Part shown: positions 8,303 to 15,966 of the stretch, in pieces | Position numbering within the stretch: position 1 is the stretch's first letter | How the letters are laid out: each line of letters opens with the position of its first letter | Source of the DNA: CAVQGZ01 sp963712175 | GTDB lineage: Bacteria > Actinomycetota > Actinomycetes > Jiangellales > Jiangellaceae | Assembly (NCBI GenBank): GCA_963712175.1 | Contig: CAVQGZ010000004.1 | Coordinates: 434,001-498,000, forward strand | Direction: 5' to 3' | Length of the DNA stretch: 64,000 bases | Program-made: the position numbers and the translations under genes | The notes under the pieces: model-generated | Told to the model about the DNA's origin: nothing | The model's database searches: none | Seen by the model: only the letters and a program-made list of their open reading frames with translations

Positions 8303-9061
8303 GTGAGCGCAGTCGAGATCCGTGCCGGCACAGTGCTGCCGGCCCAGCGGGAGGTCCTCACGCTGCACACGGCCGACGGCCTCGCCCTCGTGGGGGAGCT
8401 CGCGCTGCCGCTGGAGCGTGCCCCGCGCGCGACGCTGGTGTGCCTGCACCCGCTGCCGACGCACGGCGGCTCGATGGACAGCCACGTGCTGCGCAAGGCG
8501 GCCTGGCGTCTGCCGGCCCTCGCCGATCTGGCTGTTCTCCGCTTCAACACCCGAGGAGCCTCGAGTCGTGAGGGAACGTCGCAGGGCACGTTCGACGCGG
8601 CGCGAGATGAGCGGTTCGACGTCGCTGCGGCGATGGAGTACGCGGAGTTCCACGACCTTCCGCACCGGTGGCTGCTCGGGTGGTCGTTCGGGACCGACCT
8701 GGCCCTCATGCACGGCCTGGACCCATCGGTCGAGGGTGCGGTGCTGCTCAGCCCACCGTTGCGCTACACCGGGGACCAGCATCTCGATGCGTGGGGTGCC
8801 GACGGTCGGCCCCTCACCGCGGTCGTTCCCGAGCACGACGACTTCCTGCAGCCCGCCGCCGCGCGCGAGAGGTTCGCACGGGTGCCTCAGGCCGACGTCG
8901 TGGCCGTGGACGGCGCGCGCCACCTCTGGGTGGGGGAGCCGTCCGTGCGGCGGGTGCTCGACGAGGTCTGCTCCGTCGTGGCCCCGGACGTCGTCCCGCT
9001 ACCGACCAGCTGGGACGGCCCCTACGAGACCTTCACCGAGCTTGGCGGCCCGGGGCGCTGA
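8303..9061 (+). CDS. Alpha/beta-hydrolase fold protein
   Basis: A 252-residue serine-hydrolase-like protein. The nucleophile elbow is GWSFGTD (Ser128), and a candidate catalytic His is in GARHLWVGE near the C-terminus. An early CLHPLPTHGGS segment could form the oxyanion region. This arrangement is common in small esterases and dienelactone-hydrolase relatives, but substrate is not readable. It follows the Cys/His-rich gene by 6 nt and is probably in the same transcript. Confidence 0.82.
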   Translation: MSAVEIRAGTVLPAQREVLTLHTADGLALVGELALPLERAPRATLVCLHPLPTHGGSMDSHVLRKAAWRLPALADLAVLRFNTRGASSREGTSQGTFDAARDERFDVAAAMEYAEFHDLPHRWLLGWSFGTDLALMHGLDPSVEGAVLLSPPLRYTGDQHLDAWGADGRPLTAVVPEHDDFLQPAAARERFARVPQADVVAVDGARHLWVGEPSVRRVLDEVCSVVAPDVVPLPTSWDGPYETFTELGGPGR

Positions 9062-9076
9062 TCGTAGGGTCGGACG

Positions 9077-9847
9077 ATGGCGATCATCGAGACGGCGGTC
9101 GAGCAGCGTGGGACAGGCACCCCCGTCGTCCTGCTGCACGCGTTCCCCTTGAGCTCGGCGCTGTTCGACGCGCTCGGTGAGCTGCCCGGCTACCGGCTGG
9201 TGCTGCCCGACCTGCGCGGCTTCGGTGCCACCGCGCTGGGCGACGATGCGCCCGCGCTCGGATCCATGGCCGACGACGTCGTGGCGCTGCTGGACCGGCT
9301 GGAGCTGGACCGCGTGGTCGTCGGTGGGGTGTCGATGGGGGGCTACGTCACCATGGAGCTCATGCGCCGAGCACCGGGCCGGTTGGCCGGGGTCGTCCTG
9401 ATCGACACGAAGGCGAGCGCCGACTCGGCCGAGGCGCGCGCCGGCCGGGTGGCGATGGCTGAGGCTGTCGTCGAGGTCGGCCGGTCGGCACTCGACCCGA
9501 TGGCGTCGGCGCTGCTCGGCGCCACGACGCTCCAGCAGCGACCAGAGGTCGTCGCGCAGGTGTCGGCGTGGCTGGACGAGGCCGACCCCTACGCGATCGC
9601 CTGGGCCCAGCGCGCCATGGCTGAGCGGCCCGACTCGCTTGCCACGTTGGCCGGCGCCGGAATCCCCGGGGCGGTGCTCGTCGGGGACGAGGACGCCCTC
9701 GCGCCGCAGGCCGAGGCCCGGGCGATGGCTCAGGCGCTGGGCTGCGGCACACGCGTCGTACCCGACGCCGGTCACCTGGCCGTCACCGAGAACCCGACCG
9801 AGGCAAGGGCGCAGCTGCTGGCCGCGCTGGACGAGCTCGTCAGATAG
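9077..9847 (+). CDS. Alpha/beta-hydrolase
   Basis: A 256-residue classical alpha/beta hydrolase: HAFPLSS oxyanion loop, GVSMGGY nucleophile elbow (Ser86), acidic residue in VGDEDALAP and catalytic His in DAGHLAVTE. Similar in shape to esterases and to 3-oxoadipate enol-lactonase-like enzymes, but no ring-cleavage genes are nearby. TAGGGT at 9065-9070, 6 nt before the ATG, suggests its own leaderless promoter although the preceding hydrolase gene ends only 15 nt upstream. It ends 2 nt from the convergent coiled-coil gene. Confidence 0.88.
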   Translation: MAIIETAVEQRGTGTPVVLLHAFPLSSALFDALGELPGYRLVLPDLRGFGATALGDDAPALGSMADDVVALLDRLELDRVVVGGVSMGGYVTMELMRRAPGRLAGVVLIDTKASADSAEARAGRVAMAEAVVEVGRSALDPMASALLGATTLQQRPEVVAQVSAWLDEADPYAIAWAQRAMAERPDSLATLAGAGIPGAVLVGDEDALAPQAEARAMAQALGCGTRVVPDAGHLAVTENPTEARAQLLAALDELVR

Positions 9848-9849
9848 GC

Positions 9850-10860
9850 CTACAGCGAGGGCGGCGGCGCGAAGATCTGGGTGTCGTCGCCGTCGTCCCT
9901 CGCCTCGGTGTCCGGGTCGGTGCTGCCGGTGGTGGACGACTCCGAGGCGGGTCCGGCAGCGACCATGCCGCCGAAGCCGGCGCCGCCCAGCCGGGTGCGG
10001 ATGTGGCTCAGCGCGTCCGTCAACGCGCCGACCTGGTGGTCGGCGCGTTGACGGGCCTCGTGCAGCAGCGTCGCTGCCGCCTCCCGCTGCTCGTCTGCGT
10101 CGCGGTCGGCTGCGTCGCGGACTGCTGCCGCAGCCTCCTTCGCCTCGCCCAGCAGGGCCTTGGCCTCGTCCACGGCCGCAACCCTGGCCGCCGTGGCGTC
10201 CTCGCCGGCCTCCTGGCGCATCCGTGCCGCGTCCTGGGACGCGGCCGAGCGGGTCTGCTCGGCCGCGGCGTCAGCCTCGGTGCGAGTCGCCTCGGAGTAC
10301 TCGTCAGCCTCGGTGCGGGTCTGCTCGGAGTACTCGTCAGCCTCGGTGCGGGTCTGCTCGGAGTACTCGTCAGCGGCCGTGCGGGTCGCTTCGGAGTACT
10401 CGTCGGCGCCGGTGCGGGTCTGCGTCGCATAGGCCTGCGCGTCGGTACGGGTCTTGTCGGCGTCGGCGGAGGCCTCGCTGCGCATGCGCTCGGCATCAGC
10501 CGTCGCGGTCCTCACCAGTGTCTGGGACTGCTCCTCGGCTGACTTGAGCAGGCCGGCCACGTGGTCGCCGAGGCCGGTGAAGGACGGTTGCTCGGCGTTG
10601 CGCAGCCGCCCCTCCGCCTCGGAGAGCCGGCTCTTGAGCGAGCTGAGCTCGGCTGAGAGCTCGGCGTTGCGTGCCTCGGCCTTGTCCAGCAGCGCGCCGC
10701 GGTCCTCGCTGCGAGCGACGGCCGCGTTCAGCTTGTCCTCGATCTTGCGTACGTACCGCTCGACCTGGTCCCGGTTGTACCCGCGGGCCTGCTGCTGGAA
10801 CCCGCCCGTCGCTGCACTGTCGAAGATCGACAGCCCCTTGCGATCCGCCTCGTCGCTCAC
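9850..10860 (-). CDS. FilP/Scy-like coiled-coil (DivIVA-type N-terminus) cytoskeletal protein
   Basis: A 336-residue, highly charged, nearly all-helical protein. The N-terminal GYNRDQVERYVRKIEDKL resembles the DivIVA lipid/polar-targeting motif. After a heptad coiled coil it has an 11-residue (hendecad) repeat of the form RTEADEYSEQT, repeated in tandem at DNA level as 33-bp units. Hendecad repeats are a hallmark of Streptomyces Scy and FilP, whose genes, as I recall, also lie beside mce in S. coelicolor. The C-terminus is acidic and disordered. Likely role: polar or cell-shape scaffold. The GTG at 10860 is chosen because a GAGGGG site precedes it and the domain starts there. Confidence 0.78.
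   Translation of the reverse strand: MSDEADRKGLSIFDSAATGGFQQQARGYNRDQVERYVRKIEDKLNAAVARSEDRGALLDKAEARNAELSAELSSLKSRLSEAEGRLRNAEQPSFTGLGDHVAGLLKSAEEQSQTLVRTATADAERMRSEASADADKTRTDAQAYATQTRTGADEYSEATRTAADEYSEQTRTEADEYSEQTRTEADEYSEATRTEADAAAEQTRSAASQDAARMRQEAGEDATAARVAAVDEAKALLGEAKEAAAAVRDAADRDADEQREAAATLLHEARQRADHQVGALTDALSHIRTRLGGAGFGGMVAAGPASESSTTGSTDPDTEARDDGDDTQIFAPPPSL
10280..10411. repeat. 33-bp tandem repeat, four copies, inside the coiled-coil gene
   Basis: Four consecutive 33-bp units start at 10280, 10313, 10346 and 10379, with a degenerate fifth at 10412. Copies 2 and 3 are almost identical over their first 28 bases. Each encodes one 11-residue hendecad on the minus strand, so copy-number change would lengthen or shorten the rod without a frameshift. 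Confidence 0.85.
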
Positions 10861-10916
10861 GCCGTTCCCCTCATGCCGAGTTCTCGCCGGTGCACACCCA
10901 CCGACCGTTGCCCAGG

Positions 10917-12254
10917 CTAGACGCCGCGGAAGCGATTGATGGCGCTCTGGTGCTCGGCACGCATCTCCGTGTCGCGCACGCCCATGCCCTCCTCCGGCGC
11001 CAGGCACAGCACACCGATCTTGCCCTGGTGCATGTTGTGCTGGACGTCGCGGGCCGCCTGCCCGGTGTCCTCCATCCGGTACACCGATGACAGCGTCGGA
11101 TGGATGATGCCGCGGGCGATGAGGTTGTTGGCCTCCCAGGCCTCCCGGTAGTTCGCGAAGTGCGAGCTGATGATGCGCTTGAGGTTCATCCACAGGTAGC
11201 GGTTGTCGTACTCGTGCATGTACCCACTCGTCGACGCGCACGTGACGATCGTGCCGCCGCGCCGCGCGACGTACACGCTGGCCCCGAACGTCTCCCGGCC
11301 TGGGTGCTCGAAGACGATGTCGACGTCATCACCCCCGGTGAGCTCACGGATCTTCTTGCCGAACCGCTTCCACTCGCGCACGTCCTGGGTGCGCTCGTCC
11401 TTCCAGAACTTGTAGCCCTCCGCAGAGCGGTCGATGATCGCCTCGGCCCCCATCGACCGGACGATGTCGGCCTTCTCCTGGCTCGACACCACGCAGATCG
11501 GCTCGGCCCCGCCGGCGAGCGCCATCTGGGTGGCGTAGGAGCCCAGCCCGCCCGACGCGCCCCAGATGAGCACCCGGTCGCCCAGCTTCATGGCCGCTCC
11601 GTTGGTGGACACCAGCTGTCGGTAGGCAGTGGAGTTGACGAGGCCGGGGGAGGCGGCCTCCTCCCACGACAGGTGCGCGGGCTTGTCGAGCAGCTGGTTG
11701 GCCTTGACGAGTGCGATGTGTGCCAGGCCGCCGAAGTTGGTCTCGAAGCCCCAGATGCGCTGCTCGGGGTCCATCATCGTGTCGTTGTGCCCGCGCGGGT
11801 CCTCGAGCTCGACCGACAGGCAGTGGGCGACCACCTCGTCGCCCGGCTTCCACGTGTGCACGCCGACGCCGGTGCGCAGCACCACACCGGCGAGGTCGGA
11901 GCCGACGATGTGGTACGGCAGGTCGTGGCGCTTGGACAGCGGGCTCATCCGCCCGTACCGCTCGAGGAAGCCAAAGGTCGAGACCGGTTCGAAGATGGAG
12001 GTCCAGACCGTGTTGTAGTTGATGGCGGACGCCATGACGGCGACCAGGGCCTCGCCGGGGCCCAGCTCGGGCAGGGGCACCTCGTCCAGGTGCAACGACC
12101 GGCGCGGGTCCTTCTCCTTGGTCGGCAGGCCCTCGAACATGTCGACCTCGTCCTTGTGGACGGTGATGGCCTGGTAGCTCTCGGGCAGGCCCAGGTTCGC
12201 GAAGTCGTCGCTGCTGGCCTCACCGGAGGTGATGGCGTCAAGAATCTGCTGCAC
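10917..12254 (-). CDS. ccr: Crotonyl-CoA carboxylase/reductase
   Basis: NADPH-dependent reductive carboxylation of crotonyl-CoA to ethylmalonyl-CoA, a step of the ethylmalonyl-CoA pathway and a source of C4 extender units. The 445-residue medium-chain dehydrogenase/reductase begins with the family N-terminus VQQILDAITSGE. It continues through the conserved block SINYNTVWTSIFEPVSTFGF (written here with S for the observed A at the first position), then WGASGGLGSYATQMA (NADPH) and FEHPGRETFG. The GTG at 12254 is preceded by GAAAGG (minus strand, about 12265-12260). The frame is continuous with mce upstream, but that continuity is best explained by a single extra base in mce, so I list the genes separately. 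Confidence 0.93.
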   Translation of the reverse strand: MQQILDAITSGEASSDDFANLGLPESYQAITVHKDEVDMFEGLPTKEKDPRRSLHLDEVPLPELGPGEALVAVMASAINYNTVWTSIFEPVSTFGFLERYGRMSPLSKRHDLPYHIVGSDLAGVVLRTGVGVHTWKPGDEVVAHCLSVELEDPRGHNDTMMDPEQRIWGFETNFGGLAHIALVKANQLLDKPAHLSWEEAASPGLVNSTAYRQLVSTNGAAMKLGDRVLIWGASGGLGSYATQMALAGGAEPICVVSSQEKADIVRSMGAEAIIDRSAEGYKFWKDERTQDVREWKRFGKKIRELTGGDDVDIVFEHPGRETFGASVYVARRGGTIVTCASTSGYMHEYDNRYLWMNLKRIISSHFANYREAWEANNLIARGIIHPTLSSVYRMEDTGQAARDVQHNMHQGKIGVLCLAPEEGMGVRDTEMRAEHQSAINRFRGV

Positions 12255-12265
12255 GTCGGCCCTTT

Positions 12266-12743
12266 CTAGGAGTGGTCCCCGGCGTCTGCCGAGGCTGACT
12301 GGACGCAGCTCGACGAGGATCCCGCCGGCGTCCTTGGGGTGGATGAAGTTGACGCGCGACCGCGAGGTGCCCGTCTTGGGCTCGGGGTAGAGCAGGCGGA
12401 CGCCCCGCTCGCGCAACGTGGCGCACACGGCATCGATGTCGTCGACGCCGAAGGCGAGCTGCTGCATGCCGGGACCGCTGCGGTCGAGGAACTTGGCGAT
12501 GGTGGACTCCGGGGTCAGGGGCGCCAGCAGCTGGATGTAGGGACCGCCGCTGCCGGTGACCGAGACCATCGCCTCGCGCACCCCCTGCTCCTCGTTGACC
12601 TCCTGGTGGGCGACAGTCATGCCGTAGGTCCGCTCGTAGAACGCCGTGGCCTCGTCGAGGTCGGCCACGGCGACCCCGACGTGGTCGATGCGGGTGAACA
12701 GGGACGGCTCGATGTCTGCGGGGCTTGGCGTCGGACGGGTCAT
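12266..12743 (-). CDS. mce: Methylmalonyl-CoA epimerase (frameshifted near its 3' end as assembled)
   Basis: VOC-fold epimerase of (R)- and (S)-methylmalonyl/ethylmalonyl-CoA. Begins MTRPTPSPADIEPSLF, then RIDHVGVAVADLDEATAFYE and the metal/ligand-bearing region to GGILVEL. As written the frame runs into ccr. Dropping one C at about 12304-12306 gives ...VELVQSASADAGDHS and a TAG at 12268-12266, directly before the ccr ribosome-binding site. That is a normal epimerase ending, so an indel error is far likelier than a fusion. The ATG at 12743 starts the family homology. It heads a divergent pair with the thiolase gene. Confidence 0.88.
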
Positions 12744-12748
12744 GCCCG

Positions 12749-12758
12749 CGATCAAACC
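12749..12758 (-). promoter_or_regulatory. GGTTTGATCG element 5 nt before mce start
   Basis: On the minus strand GGTTTGATCG ends exactly 5 nt before the ATG of mce. The same 10-mer stands exactly 5 nt before the GTG of glgE (29928-29919). It may be a variant -10 of a leaderless promoter or a shared operator. Confidence 0.4.
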
Positions 12759-12898
12759 AAACGCTTCGCCAGGCCCACCAGGGGTCTTGTGCCCCTGCGT
12801 GAGGAGGATCACGTCGGTTCCGATGACCCCCTGGGTATCGTGACGAGGGTCGTGCCACCCATCGATCGCGAGCGTTCCAGCGCCGTGAGAGGAGCGTC

Positions 12899-14086
12899 AT
12901 GTCCAGCGTCATCGTTGCCGGGGCCCGTACCCCGGTCGGCCGTCTGCTCGGCTCGCTGAAGGGGTTCGCCGCCTCTGATCTCGGCGGGTTCGCCATCAAG
13001 GCGGCGCTCGAGCGTGCCGGGGTGTCCCCTGAGCAGGTCGACTACGTGATCATGGGTCAGGTGCTGCAGGCCGGGGGCGGCCAGAACCCGGCGCGTCCGG
13101 CTGCGAGCAAGGCCGGGATCCCCATGTCCGTGCCGGCGCTGACGATCAACAAGGTCTGTCTGTCCGGGATCGACGCGATCGCGTTGGCCGACCAGCTGAT
13201 CCGGGCCGGGGAGTTCGAGGTCGTCGTGGCCGGCGGCATGGAGTCGATGACGAACGCCCCGCACCTGCTCGAGAAGTCCCGTGAGGGCTTCAAGTACGGG
13301 GACGTGACCATGACCGACCACATGGCCTACGACGGCCTGTGGGACACCTTCACCGACCAGCCGATGGGCGCCCTCACCGAGGCGCGCAACGCCGAGCGGG
13401 ACAACCTGACGAGGCAGGACCAGGACGCCTTCAGCGCCGCCTCGCACCAGCGGGCGGCGCAGGCCTGGAAGAACGGGCTGTTCGACGACGAGGTCGTACC
13501 GGTCGAGATCCCGCAGCGCAAGGGTGACCCGATCGTGTTCGCCACCGACGAGGGTGTGCGGGCCGACACCACGGCCGAGTCGCTGTCGCGGCTGCGGGCG
13601 GCGTTCAGCAAGACCGGGACGATCACAGCGGGGTCGGCGTCGCAGATCTCCGACGGCGCCGCTGCCGTCGTGGTCATGAGCAAGGCGAAGGCCGAGGAGC
13701 TCGGGCTGGAGTACCTGGCCGAGATCGGCGCCCACGGTGTCGTCGCCGGACCGGACTCCACGCTTCAGGAGCAGCCTGCCGACGCCATCAAGGCCGCCTG
13801 CGCCAAGGAGGGGATCGCGGTCTCCGACGTCGACCTGTTCGAGATCAACGAGGCCTTCGCCTCGGTGGCCCTGGTCAGCATGCAGGCCCTGGGGGTCGAC
13901 GACGACGTGGTGAACGTCAACGGGGGCGCGATCTCCATCGGTCACCCCATCGGCATGTCAGGTGCCCGGATCACGCTCACGCTTGCCCACGAGCTCAGGC
14001 GGCGCGGGGGCGGGATCGGTGCCGCCGCGCTGTGCGGCGGGGGTGGCCAGGGCGACGCGCTGATCGTGAAGGTTCCCGCCCCCTGA
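12899..14086 (+). CDS. Acetyl-CoA C-acetyltransferase (thiolase)
   Basis: Condenses two acetyl-CoA to acetoacetyl-CoA or runs in reverse. The 395-residue protein has the nucleophilic Cys87 in NKVCLSG, the HPIGMSGAR histidine motif and the C-terminal CGGGGQGDA with the second active-site Cys. The ATG at 12899 follows GAGAGGAG. A TATCGT at 12836-12841 could be its -10 with a leader of about 50 nt. Together with the tandem dehydrogenase, Ccr and Mce it gives acetyl-CoA to acetoacetyl-, hydroxybutyryl-, then crotonyl- and ethylmalonyl-CoA; the crotonase step could be supplied by an enoyl-CoA hydratase such as the one at 32 kb. Confidence 0.95.
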   Translation: MSSVIVAGARTPVGRLLGSLKGFAASDLGGFAIKAALERAGVSPEQVDYVIMGQVLQAGGGQNPARPAASKAGIPMSVPALTINKVCLSGIDAIALADQLIRAGEFEVVVAGGMESMTNAPHLLEKSREGFKYGDVTMTDHMAYDGLWDTFTDQPMGALTEARNAERDNLTRQDQDAFSAASHQRAAQAWKNGLFDDEVVPVEIPQRKGDPIVFATDEGVRADTTAESLSRLRAAFSKTGTITAGSASQISDGAAAVVVMSKAKAEELGLEYLAEIGAHGVVAGPDSTLQEQPADAIKAACAKEGIAVSDVDLFEINEAFASVALVSMQALGVDDDVVNVNGGAISIGHPIGMSGARITLTLAHELRRRGGGIGAAALCGGGGQGDALIVKVPAP

Positions 14087-15069
14087 GTCACGACCCGGGC
14101 ACTCCTCGTTCGGTCACGGACCTGCTCGCCCGGGCGCGGGCCGGTGACCCGCGGGCGACCGCCCGGCTCATCTCTCTCGTCGAGAACCGGTCTGCGCGAC
14201 TGCGCGAGACGATGGAGGTTCTCGTCGAGCACGTGGGGTCGAGCCGCACGATCGGGGTCACGGGCTCGCCGGGAGTCGGCAAGTCCACGCTGGTTGCTGC
14301 CCTGGTGGGCGCCTACCGCGATGCCGGCTCCCGGGTGGGGGTGCTGGCGGTCGACCCCTCGTCGCCGTTCACCGGGGGCGCGGTGCTGGGCGACCGCGTG
14401 CGCATGCAGGAGCACGCCACCGACTCCGGGGTCTTCATCCGGTCCATGGCCAGCCGGGGCCACCTCGGTGGCCTGTCGTGGGCGACCCCCCAGGCACTGC
14501 GAGTGCTGGACGCCGCCGGGTTCGACATCGTGGTGATCGAGACGGTCGGCGTCGGCCAGTCCGAGGTCGAGGTGGCTGGGCTGGCCGACAGCACCGTGGT
14601 CGTCCTGGCCCCCGGTCTGGGGGACGGCATCCAGGCCGCGAAGGCGGGGATCCTCGAGGTGTCCGACGTGTTCGTCGTCAACAAGGCCGACCGGGAGGGC
14701 GCCAACCAGGTCGTGCGCGACCTGACTGCGATGCTGCGCTCCGCTGCGGCGGTGCCCTCCGCGCAGTCCGAGGGCTGGACACCGCCGGTGCTGCGCACCC
14801 AGGCGCACCAGGCCGAGGGAATCGACGCCCTCGTGTCGGCCCTGGCCGAGCACGCCGACTGGCTGGTGACGTCCGGTCGCCTGGCTCGACGTCGCCGACG
14901 TCAGGCCCGGGAGGAGATCGAGGCGCTGGCCCAGGTGTCCTTGGTCGAGGCTGCGCACACCGTGCTCGGTTCGTCCGGAGTCGATGCGCTCGCCGACGAG
15001 GTCGTGGCCGGCCGCCTCGACCCGTACGCGGCCGCCGACCTGCTGGTGGACGCCGTTCGTGGTGCCTGA
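14032..15069 (+). CDS. meaB: MeaB-type G-protein chaperone of AdoCbl-dependent mutase
   Basis: GTPase that loads and protects AdoCbl-dependent acyl-CoA mutases. Contains GSPGVGKSTL (P-loop), the VDPSSPFTGGAVLGDRVRM block, ETVGVGQSEVEV (switch) and the NKAD specificity motif, followed by a C-terminal helical dimerisation tail. Start is uncertain. The GTG at 14032 is the only ordinary start upstream of the homology and overlaps the thiolase gene by 55 nt without a clear ribosome-binding site. A CTG at 14083 that overlaps the thiolase stop (CTGA), with GAAGG about 10 nt upstream, is an alternative. Confidence 0.92.
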   Translation: MRRGWPGRRADREGSRPLSHDPGTPRSVTDLLARARAGDPRATARLISLVENRSARLRETMEVLVEHVGSSRTIGVTGSPGVGKSTLVAALVGAYRDAGSRVGVLAVDPSSPFTGGAVLGDRVRMQEHATDSGVFIRSMASRGHLGGLSWATPQALRVLDAAGFDIVVIETVGVGQSEVEVAGLADSTVVVLAPGLGDGIQAAKAGILEVSDVFVVNKADREGANQVVRDLTAMLRSAAAVPSAQSEGWTPPVLRTQAHQAEGIDALVSALAEHADWLVTSGRLARRRRRQAREEIEALAQVSLVEAAHTVLGSSGVDALADEVVAGRLDPYAAADLLVDAVRGA

Positions 15070-15112
15070 CCACCGGGGGGACGCCACGCCGTCGGCGCGC
15101 CCGATCGCCGAA

Positions 15113-15129
15113 ACCGTGTGACCTACGGT
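15113..15129. promoter_or_regulatory. Short inverted repeat ACCGT-N7-ACGGT
   Basis: Five-base arms at 15113-15117 and 15125-15129 flank GTGACCT in the 128-bp gap between meaB and the small membrane protein gene. TACGGT (15124-15129) also fits a -10 box, so this may be a promoter with an overlapping operator. Nothing else stands out in this gap. Confidence 0.3.
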
Positions 15130-15197
15130 ACAACTGAGACACTTGTGCCGCCGCGACCGCCGCGGCGCCGACGACCGACACCGCCGGGGAGGCCGAC

Positions 15198-15353
15198 ATG
15201 CGCAAGGTCATCGTCGGTGCGCTCGTCCTGTTCATCGCCTACTTCCTGGTGACGAACCCCGAGGGGGCGGCATCGATCGTCGAGAGCGCCTGGGACGCGA
15301 TCGTGTCGTTCTTCGAGTCCGTCCTCGACTTCATCAGCGCGCTGTTCTCCTGA
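15198..15353 (+). CDS. Small membrane protein (51 aa)
   Basis: A 51-residue ORF beginning MRKVIVGALVLFIAYFLVTN, which forms one transmembrane helix, followed by an amphipathic helix rich in Phe and acidic residues ending DFISALFS. The ATG has a strong GGGGAGG ribosome-binding site 5 nt upstream. The stop is 13 nt before the PH-domain gene. From memory, similar tiny proteins precede PH-domain genes in other actinobacteria, so it is probably a real, co-transcribed partner. Confidence 0.75.
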   Translation: MRKVIVGALVLFIAYFLVTNPEGAASIVESAWDAIVSFFESVLDFISALFS

Positions 15354-15366
15354 GGTCACTCGGCCG

Positions 15367-15960
15367 ATGACGCGACTCGGTCGCTGGCTCGACGCCCAGG
15401 CGAGCGTCGACCGACGTCTGCTCGACGACGAGCACGTCGTGGACGAGGTTCGCAAGGTCTGGGTGGCCTTCATCCCGCCCACGTTGGTCATCGTGGCGAG
15501 CGTGGTCGTTGCTGTCTGGGCGCTGATCGTCGTCCCCATCGACGCGCTCTGGCTGCCGCTGCTGGTGAGTCTGGTGCTGGTCGGGTACGGGGTCGACCGG
15601 TTCCTGCGGGCCTGGAAGGACCGGCTGATCATCACCGACTCCCGAGTGATGCGAGTGTCGGGCGTCTACAGCCGGAGGGCGGCCTGGATGCCGCTGTCGC
15701 GGGTGCTGGACATCACCGTGGACCGCCCTGTGTGGTTGCGACCTCTGCGTGCCGGCCACCTGACGCTGGAGAACGCCGCCCAGGAGCAGGGGCTGCGCGA
15801 GTTCCGCTACATCCCGCACCCGAACGAGCGAGCCCTGCGGATCCACGCACTGCGCACCGGAGTCTCGTCACAGGCCAAGGCCGACCATGCCGCCGCGTCG
15901 AGGGTCCCTGACCACCCGGCTCGTCGAGGTGTCTCCCGTGGGCGGCACCCCCTAGCCTGA
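15367..15960 (+). CDS. PH-domain-like (YdbT/bPH2 type) membrane protein
   Basis: A 197-residue protein with two adjacent transmembrane helices (residues about 33-75, including LVIVASVVVAVWALIVV) followed by a bacterial PH-like domain (LIITDSRVMRVSGVYSRRAA...MPLSRVLDITV). The family is membrane-associated and of poorly known function. The Arg/His-rich C-terminal 30 residues look disordered. It follows the 51-residue membrane protein gene. The stop overlaps the -10 box of icmA. Confidence 0.82.
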   Translation: MTRLGRWLDAQASVDRRLLDDEHVVDEVRKVWVAFIPPTLVIVASVVVAVWALIVVPIDALWLPLLVSLVLVGYGVDRFLRAWKDRLIITDSRVMRVSGVYSRRAAWMPLSRVLDITVDRPVWLRPLRAGHLTLENAAQEQGLREFRYIPHPNERALRIHALRTGVSSQAKADHAAASRVPDHPARRGVSRGRHPLA

Positions 15961-15966
15961 GCGGTT

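Noticed and set aside
10280..10444. Possible CRISPR array, because 33-bp units repeat regularly
   Set aside because: Units are directly adjacent with no spacers and encode an 11-residue coiled-coil repeat within a gene; no cas genes are present.
10917..12743. A natural epimerase-Ccr fusion protein
   Set aside because: Removing a single C restores a normal epimerase C-terminus and stop just before a good ribosome-binding site for ccr. Other genes in the window show the same type of error.
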